In this document: piece after piece, positions 38,533-64,000 of the stretch
Layout: the number at the start of each line of letters is the position of its first letter
Numbering within the stretch: the stretch's first letter is position 1
From: Pogonophryne albipinna
Taxonomy: Eukaryota > Chordata > Actinopteri > Perciformes > Artedidraconidae
DNA: 64,000 bases
Direction of reading: 5' to 3'
Assembly: GCA_028583405.1 (NCBI GenBank)
Contig: CM053253.1
Coordinates: forward strand, 9,478,441 to 9,542,440
Notes under the pieces: model-generated
What the model was told of the DNA's origin: nothing
The model's input: only the letters and a program-made list of their open reading frames with translations
The model's database searches: none
Program-made: the position numbers and the translations under genes

Positions 38533-41500
38533 GAATGCTCCCGCACCCCCCCTCCTAGAGTGGCCTCCCCGCTCGGTTTTGGAGCCTTCTCCCTCTGCTG
38601 CGCGTGAGCTGGCCTCACCTGTTGGACAGGTAGAGCGTGATGCCGCGTGAGGAATCCTGGGAATGCCCTACAGTGAAACTGCTGCCTTACCCTCTGAGAC
38701 TGATTCTGCACTGAACGCTACTTCCTTATGCCAGGCAATAATAAAAACACGAGAACTCCGCCTATAAAAGGACACAGGCGTCAAAACCTCACACTGGCTA
38801 ATGTGGTAGACTTAGTTCTGATTGTTTACAAACAGTGGTGGAAAAAAGGTATTCCGATGTCATACTTTAATTTAATTGAAAATACTTGTAAAAGTCCAAA
38901 ATAAAAGTAGTTTAATAATAATTAGTACTTCTAATAATTAATGACCCACTTCAAAATAATGTATATTGAATTACTTTATTATGATTATTGATGCATTCAT
39001 TAGAATTACTCATACTGCTGATTATTTTAACCCAAATGTCAATCTTTATTTATTATACAATAGGCCATTCTGCTTAGTGAGCACTTTAAGTAAAAGTACA
39101 AAGTAACATCATTAAAATATACTTGATGTAGGCTACTCCAACTTAAAGTTTGAATGCATGAATATTTTACTTGTATAGCTAATCAATGTTTATTTATATA
39201 GCCCAATATCACAAATGTTACATTTGTCTCAGTGGACTTCACAGTTTGTACAGAATATCAATCAATTAATCTTGCTACAAATGCAAATCACTGGTTTGTG
39301 CAAATAACGCAAGTTGGGAATTCGCTTTTTCTTTCTGTCTGAGCTCACCTCAATGTGGAGCCAAAGCTACTATAGTGACACAGAAATTCCAGCTTTTAAA
39401 CAGCACAATTACTTTCATACTTTGCCCTCAGTAACGTACTTCATCTTTTCACATAGCTCCTCCCAGTCAGAAAGGTTTTTTTCTGTGAGTTCAGAGAAGA
39501 TGTCATAAAATGTGTCTCTCACTCTTGGTTTCTCTGAAGCAGTTTATTCAAACCCCTTTTCAGTTATTTTATTAATCTTGCTTGGCCGGATCAGAACAAT
39601 GTCAGCGAAAACAACTTGAAGAAACTAAAAATGACAAAGACATTCCTTGAATATGCGGCACAACTTTTTTATTGTGCATTCTTTTACTCCTAACTGTATC
39701 TGCTGCCAATATATCTTACCCACAGTAATATCATTTGAGGTTAAAGGTTCTCTTTTGAACTTTGCTGGGACTGAGCCACATTTTTTTTGGTACAAGCCGC
39801 AGTTTCTGCATCATGTAGACAGCTGTGATTCAGACCTTTTGTTTGAGGACTTTTCAACAGGGCCACATGTTTTTCTCTTCTTACCATTTGCTTGAGTTGG
39901 AGGATAATTTAATTTAACGAACTTCAATTGTAAACTACATATTTCACATGAATGTAACATTACTGATATGCATTGTGTGTCTTAAAAAAAATATACATAG
40001 TGATTGTTAAAAGTGGGAATTAAAATATTGAATATGATGCCCATTACTGCTGCAATGCTTCATACTTCACAGCACAACTGGGTTGATGAAGATGATTAGT
40101 TGTAATGTATTTAGAGACATGTACTCTTAGAGGAATAATGTGGTCTTTTTTTTTTTAATCCAAATGCAATTTAATAAACATAGAGATAAACATAGTAAGA
40201 CACTTTGTAATTTCTGCTTAAAATCCTGGCATTCATTGGGTACTTTTCTGGAAGACTGGAAGCACCTACACTGAAAAAGAGACGCACATTTGACTAATGT
40301 CTGTGTTGGCTTAAATAAAAAGCCATGGCTGTTAAGTTTATAAGAAATGAAATCAATGTAAAATCTTACAGGGTGCTTAAAAGTGTGAGTGATAAAACCT
40401 GCAAAATAGATTAGAATAGATCCTTTCTGGTTTTTTCTCAGTAAACTCATATCCTTCTTTAGAGTTGTAGCTTCATCTTCCTTCCCCCCCCCCCCCATTT
40501 GTATTTCGAAAAAAAAAAAGTTGTATTTCTATGTTTGCAGTTAAAATACAGTGGAAGTTGATTAAAAAGCACAGGCACATTTCAAGCAATACTTAAAATA
40601 TTTTATTCTTCGTACTACTAGTGTTTGGTACCCAATGGCATTCAGCCTAAAACACACAACTCAATCTTGTGATTTGATGATTATGGCTAAAGTTTCCTGA
40701 ACGTGGCTTTGTCTGTAGATTATTTTCATGCATAAAAGACAAAAGTTGCATTGGTCTCAATTCCCCTTTGGATATTGTTAATTCACTGTGCAGGTCTTTA
40801 AGCCTCATACATTATTCCATATTTGTCGTTTTTACAGTCCAGTTTGAAGTGTAGTGTGTGGACAGTGTGTGGTGTAAACATAGGCACTCGAGTTGTTACC
40901 GGCCATTACAGTGGACCTCTTCAAAGTTTAATAACTTAAAATCTGTACACATGGCTCTATGGCCCACTGACCGTTAAAGCACCGGGTCAGACCCCAAAAC
41001 ATTGAAAGATAAAAACAATTCCCAATATTCTTCAAGAAAAACATTTATCCAGGTGCAACATGTAGCCAAAACCTTCTCAAATTCCTGTAACAGAAGGTTG
41101 GCAGATTAAAATACTTTATTTGTGTGGTTAAAAACAAGACAAACAACGGTCAGCCACGCTAGAGGACCCATGAAGCTGATGGAGAGGAAGTTGATTTGGA
41201 TCATTAAAGTCTAATGGTGTTCTCCCTGAGCTATTTTGTCACGCAAATATAAACGGTTAAACTCTGAATAGTGTCCATTTCAAGGCATCTCAGACTCAAA
41301 GAACTGTACTTTGGCTCATCGGTTTGAGTTTAATTCTGAAATTAATACGTTTTCTATATTTATCCAGTTGAGTATGCTACTGAGTTTAGCATGAATGTTA
41401 TCTGTCGAGCTAACAAGTTAACATGCATCCATCTTTTTATTCTAAGCATTAAAGTACCATAATAGAGTATTGGTTTATTATTTAGAGAGACCTTTAATCA

Positions 41501-42245
41501 AATGTAATTAAGTACAGCTGAAGCTGGAGGGAGTCTGTTCATAGTGTTGTAAAAAGAAAATTGTTATTTGTTGCTGATGCTAGAAAAAGTCATCAAAGTT
41601 AGTTTCATCCTTTGAGGATCACAAAGGTCTTAAGAAAATATCATGGCATCAGTTAAATGCCAAAAAATCTCTAGCACAGGGCCGCTAGCGTGGTTAAAAA
41701 CCCGAAAACCTCTTAACTATTGCACATAACCTCCATCTTAGCTTTGCAGCCCAAAGGCAGGTGATTAAATAAAGTCCTTACCTGTGATTTCATAACATTT
41801 CAAAATGTGTGCATTCACAAACATGGCACATCCAGAAGTAATAAAATATCATTTAGAAAACACAAAACGGGTATAAAATTTAAAACAGTTGGTTCTGTGA
41901 ATGTGCCGAGGGTTAAGTGTTCAATTGTTTTTAGGGGTAGGAGTGTATACAAACCTTTCTAAGGTGATAGTCTTTCGATTATCTGCCTTGCTTTCTTGGA
42001 GCCTAAGATCTTAGGTATTCCTAATTCCTTTCCTTGATTTGGAGAGCATCTTCTCCAAATGTCCAGTTCTGATGCTCTTCCCTCTGTCTTCTCACACCGT
42101 GGTGTTTTTAAAGTACAATTACCCTGTAGTGGAAGACGTTGCATGCATCCCCGTTTTCTTTCCCTCTGCATATTTGCAGTCCATCCAGCAGTTGATAGTC
42201 CGTTGCAGATCTGCTGTCCCCTTCTTCCTCCATGTTTCACTTCTT
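38523..42245. other. Intergenic region between srms and ptk6 (ptk6 upstream)
   Basis: Contains the ptk6 5' UTR/promoter, whose start I cannot place, a hAT-type fragment from 38833 (CAGTGGTGGAAAAAAGGTAT) to about 39165, and AT-rich DNA. No other gene recognised. Confidence 0.6.
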
Positions 42246-60710
<18,465 letters not shown>

Positions 60711-62107
60711 CTGCACAGAGAAGACACACAGAGGATGATGAGGGGGGAGGAAGAAAGATCGTGAGATGAATGTATGACCGGATGTTTAACACAATGAAAA
60801 ACACATCAATCGTGATTAATGGAAACAGAGTAACATGTGATCAAATCAATGAAGGAATATATGAATGAATTAAAGGACCAAAGAAAAGAAGAACATGCAC
60901 AACACACAAAAGCAGAATGTGTGTGTATGTGTATCACACGCATTCTGTATATCACATTTTGAACATTGCAATCTGAAGATCACAGTGAAGAAGGTAAACA
61001 TTACAGTTACACAGTTTAACCAACAGGTCGGGTCACTTATATTCAGCACAGTGTGGATGATAAGCCATTTGTCCCAGAATAAATAACATAATAAATGTTA
61101 GGCAGTTGAGGGTTACCTTAGTTGGCCTATTTTTAAATATAGTTATACATTGTGAAAGGTAACATAATTTGAAGGAATATTTATTTGCTTAAAAACATTC
61201 AAAAAGTAGTTTTGTTGTCTTGAACACAGAGAATACATCAAAAACAAATCTGCAGATGAATCCATTGGGAAATAATGAATTATTGCAACCATTTAAAAGA
61301 ACTAGCAACAATAAATAAATAGTAGTTAATCATTATGAAGGATTAATAATGGTCTAACTCCAATATGATTGTAAAAATATGAATGATAACTATATACCAT
61401 TAGAATTACTACACTCAAAGGGACTATTTAAAGTACATTTTGCTGATAGAAGATCATCAGTTTTACATGCAGGAGTTTTACTTGTACTAGAGTATTATTA
61501 CTTTGTGGTACTAGTACTTTTAGTCAAGTCAGGATCAGAATACGTTCAGCGATTAAACCCATCATACATTAAGTTAATATCTCTTAGAAAGATTTAGTCA
61601 GAGTGTTTGAACGTGTTGTTTCAGTACGTGCTGCCTGTTTGCTGGGACACAGAAACTGACCTGTATTTACTCTAAGTTATCAGGAGGGCGTGTCCGACTT
61701 CATGCTCAAGTTTCACTGACAGTAACTACAAGCAGCAACTTAAGAAACAAAGAGATCCGTGAATAAAACACTACAGAAATATTGTTCTCTATGCTTTGGA
61801 TTAAAATGGAAAAGGTGAAAATTACTGTGAAGATAAACTCAAGCAGCAGCTGTGCACTGTGACAAGATGTATTGTCATGAAATCATGTCATATTTAATTG
61901 TATGATCATTAGGGAGGGTGGCTTTTGTGCCATTGTTTTAAATTGCATAATACTAGGAGAGTGGCTTGTAATTCCATAAATAAATAGGGTGGAGATATTA
62001 TTACGAGAAGCTCGGAGTACATTAGGTGTGACTAGAAACTGAGCTTAAAGGAATCTTACAGTGATAAAACATGACGACTAAAAAGGTGCTTTGATCTTTA
62101 GATTCTA

Positions 62108-62815
62108 TAGAGTGGCAAAGTCACTACTTCCATGGGACCTTATTTCTGAAAAATTATGTATTGAAGTCAATGGAGAGAGAAAGCGTATCTTTCGATCCCG
62201 TTTGAATTGTGCCATGAATTACACATATGATGTTTGTCAATCTTAAAAAATAATTTCCATGTCAAAAAGGTCACAGTTAGTCTTAAAACTGTTGAAATAT
62301 AAGACTATGAAAAATACGCAACTAGAAAGACTACAAGAGTCGCGTACATTAACGTTACACTTGTGTTACTCACTGAAACCTTGTACCTTGGTCCCGCATG
62401 CTGGCTCTTACGGAACCGACTGACTCCCCTTGTGTGTATGTACAGCTCTCAACATCGCCAGACTTGTAGTGATTTTCACCTCCTTTAATACTTTTTACTT
62501 CATTCTGAAAGAAAGAGGTGAAATGTGCCAACGTGACGGCCATCTTGGTATTGGTGACGTATGCAAGACCAGAGTTGTAGTTCATTGAGAGCTTCACACA
62601 AAAAAATGTGTTACTTCACAGTTTTACGACACATTTTTATTTTTTTTACTTGCAAAATTATCTTTTAAATTGACAAACATCATATGTGTAATTCGTTGCA
62701 CAATTCAAACGGGATCAAAAGATAATCTTTCTCTCTCCATTGACTTCAATACATGATTTTTCAGAAATAAGGTCCCATGGAGGTCCACCGGAAGGGGAGG
62801 GACTTCGCCACTCTA
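62108..62815. mobile_element. Terminal-inverted-repeat element with a small coding fragment
   Basis: Ends TAGAGTGGCAAAGTC and rc TAGAGTGGCGAAGTC. The inverted repeats run about 160-175 bp (62108-62268; 62645-62815), sharing CATGGGACCTTATTTCTGAA and ATCCCGTTTGAATTGTGC; the left arm lacks about 14 bp. Flanks are CTA / TTA, so the target duplication is unclear. The inner part holds a minus-strand frame (62370-62597). Confidence 0.75.
62370..62597 (-). pseudogene. Protein fragment resembling the part before a SWIM zinc finger (YqaJ-type fish proteins)
   Basis: A 75-codon frame with LNYNSGLAYVTNT-like start, then GGENHYKSGDVESCTYTQGE and VGSVRASMRDQ. From memory, fish multi-domain proteins with a SWIM zinc finger and a YqaJ-type nuclease have NHYKSGHVES...GxVxASMRDxxYxV at this point. 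After MRDQ a change of frame gives RYKVSV, so there is a frameshift or a splice donor (TTTCA/GTGAGT). No Cys/His ligands remain. Tentative. Confidence 0.4.
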
Positions 62816-62939
62816 TTAAAAGAAACTAGCACACATTTGTCTTTATTTATAGTGTCCGTCAGGCTCAGATGTTCCTCATTGCGTCAGTTTGAAGCTTCAT
62901 TATGAAGGAATACATTATGTTATGCTTTGGTGTTGTGTT

Positions 62940-63343
62940 CAAAGGCGGCCTATTAAGCACATTTTCAGGGTCAAATTTGTATTTAGTGCTTCTACTCTGA
63001 CATGTTTACATGATTGAACGTTCAAAAAGCTCTTTATTTTCCTCATACTGCCTCTTTTCACCCTCTGTCTGAAACCAGAGACCAGTCTGCTGTGATTGGC
63101 TAGCTGGCCTTTAGCGGGACATCACCTACGATGTGTTAAAGTGATAGCCAATTGAAGTGTGGGTGTTACGTAATGATGTCATCATGTCACGTAAATAAAC
63201 AAAGGAGTCCAATGTAGGTGTTCAGGCACGGGGAGAGTGTGGAGAGAAACTTTGGGATGTTAGCCTTTGCAGACATGCACAGAAACGTATACAACACACT
63301 ACTGGAAAGGGACAACCCCCAAAAAGCATAATAGGGCGCCTTT
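62940..63343. mobile_element. TTAA-type non-autonomous DNA transposon
   Basis: Ends AAAGGCGGCCTATTAAGCAC and rc AAAGGCGCCCTATTATGC, resembling the AAAGGTCCCCTATTATAC ends of the copies at 3138 and 12085. TTAA flanks are not intact. Confidence 0.55.
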
Positions 63344-64000
63344 GGGGACAGTGGGACATGTGAGGATCACTGAGGGATCTGCAGCATGAAAACAGACAGG
63401 GGGTAAAACTTGGAGGTCGGCTCTGTGAAACATGAGGAGTCTCTGAATAATGGACGACCTGCAGCCTCTCGCCTGCTCTCAGCTGCTGGCTCATCACAAG
63501 GTTTTACCTCCAGAGATCTGGTGATGCCAGGAGGCTTCAAGAAAGACTGGGCGATATGACTAGAAAACTAATATTGCAATATTTTTGACCAAATGCCTCC
63601 CTTGATTGCGATGGTAGTGTAGAATTGACCACTGGGGCCTTCACAAACAGTTTTACACAACGAGAACTTTGATAGTAAATCATCATTATTTTGAATATTA
63701 TTAATAAGTAGGTTAAGGCAAATAATAAAACAGCATGGTAACTTAAGAAAATGTATTAAAAGTTTGTTGTTTGGTATAAAACCAGCCGTTTGAATAAGTT
63801 AACTTGGGCTTTGGGAAAATTGGTTTTAAACTCATGAATCAAATAATTTATCAAGAAATTAATCAACAGAGTAGTAGCTAATACAATAGCTCAATTGGTT
63901 TCCTTCCAATTACTGTTTTTGTCCATATAAAAAACTAACAAAAATGAGATGGTGAACCAGTGGATTCTTCCCATTTTTGTAAAAAACAAAACAACTATTA

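Larger units (their letters stand above)
60711..64000 (-). other. srms intron 1 (incomplete)
   Basis: Contains the terminal-inverted-repeat element 62108-62815 and a TTAA-type element 62940-63343. I searched for an SH3 exon (ALYDY-type, WW, PxNY) on the minus strand and did not find one. Confidence 0.6.

Noticed and set aside
38760..38771. TATAAAAGG as the ptk6 TATA box
   Set aside because: It is on the plus strand, opposite to ptk6; on the minus strand the sequence is CCTTTTATAGG, not a TATA box in the right direction.
63222..63497. 91-codon minus-strand frame as missing srms exon 1
   Set aside because: No SH3 motifs (ALYDY, WW, PxNY) and it overlaps a TTAA-type repeat.

Overview
The window looks like euchromatic DNA from a ray-finned (teleost) fish. 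It is AT-rich, with widely spaced small exons bounded by GT-AG splice sites. Its repeats are the usual fish mixture: an L2-type LINE ending in GTAAGTCGCTTTGGATAAAAG plus a TAATG tail, a Tc1 transposon, a DIRS-type retrotransposon, hAT, PIF/Harbinger and TTAA-target elements, and very long CA microsatellites. No prokaryotic, plastid or viral gene organisation is visible.

Two real host genes are recognised. Both are on the minus strand and both encode Src-related (BRK-family) non-receptor tyrosine kinases. Gene 1 (15336-38522) is a complete eight-exon ptk6-like gene: SH3, SH2 and kinase domains, 526 residues, with an MG start and nearby cysteines. Gene 2 (42246 to beyond 60710) is srms-like; seven of eight expected coding exons are present, and the first (N-terminus and SH3) must lie beyond base 64000. 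The two share intron positions and phases almost exactly, and they stand head to tail in the order known for PTK6-SRMS in other vertebrates. They are best read as an old tandem duplicate pair.

Layout. 1-3137: mostly featureless, with two possible non-coding or short exons of an unidentified minus-strand gene that runs off the left edge. 3138-8846: a three-level nest (TTAA-type element, L2 LINE inside it, hAT-like element inside that). 8851-15300: intergenic, with CA arrays, a TTAA-type element carrying a PIF/Harbinger insert, and an orphan plus-strand open frame. 15336-38522: ptk6, with introns loaded with hAT, Harbinger/MADF, DIRS and LINE remains. 38523-42245: intergenic DNA upstream of ptk6. 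42246-64000: srms, with an intact Tc1 transposase gene, two LINE fragments, a 1.85-kb GA-rich minisatellite and a terminal-inverted-repeat element carrying a small coding fragment.

Points most worth a second look: the ptk6 glycine loop has Ala in place of the third Gly; ptk6 exon 2 lies between roughly 0.9-1.1-kb inverted repeats; long UG repeats (in RNA sense) sit at three RNA-processing positions (ptk6 poly(A) site, srms intron 5 acceptor, just after an srms donor); the Tc1 transposase is intact; and the 62108-62815 element carries a cellular-looking fragment. I found no clearly new multi-gene system. The novelty here is in gene architecture and repeats.
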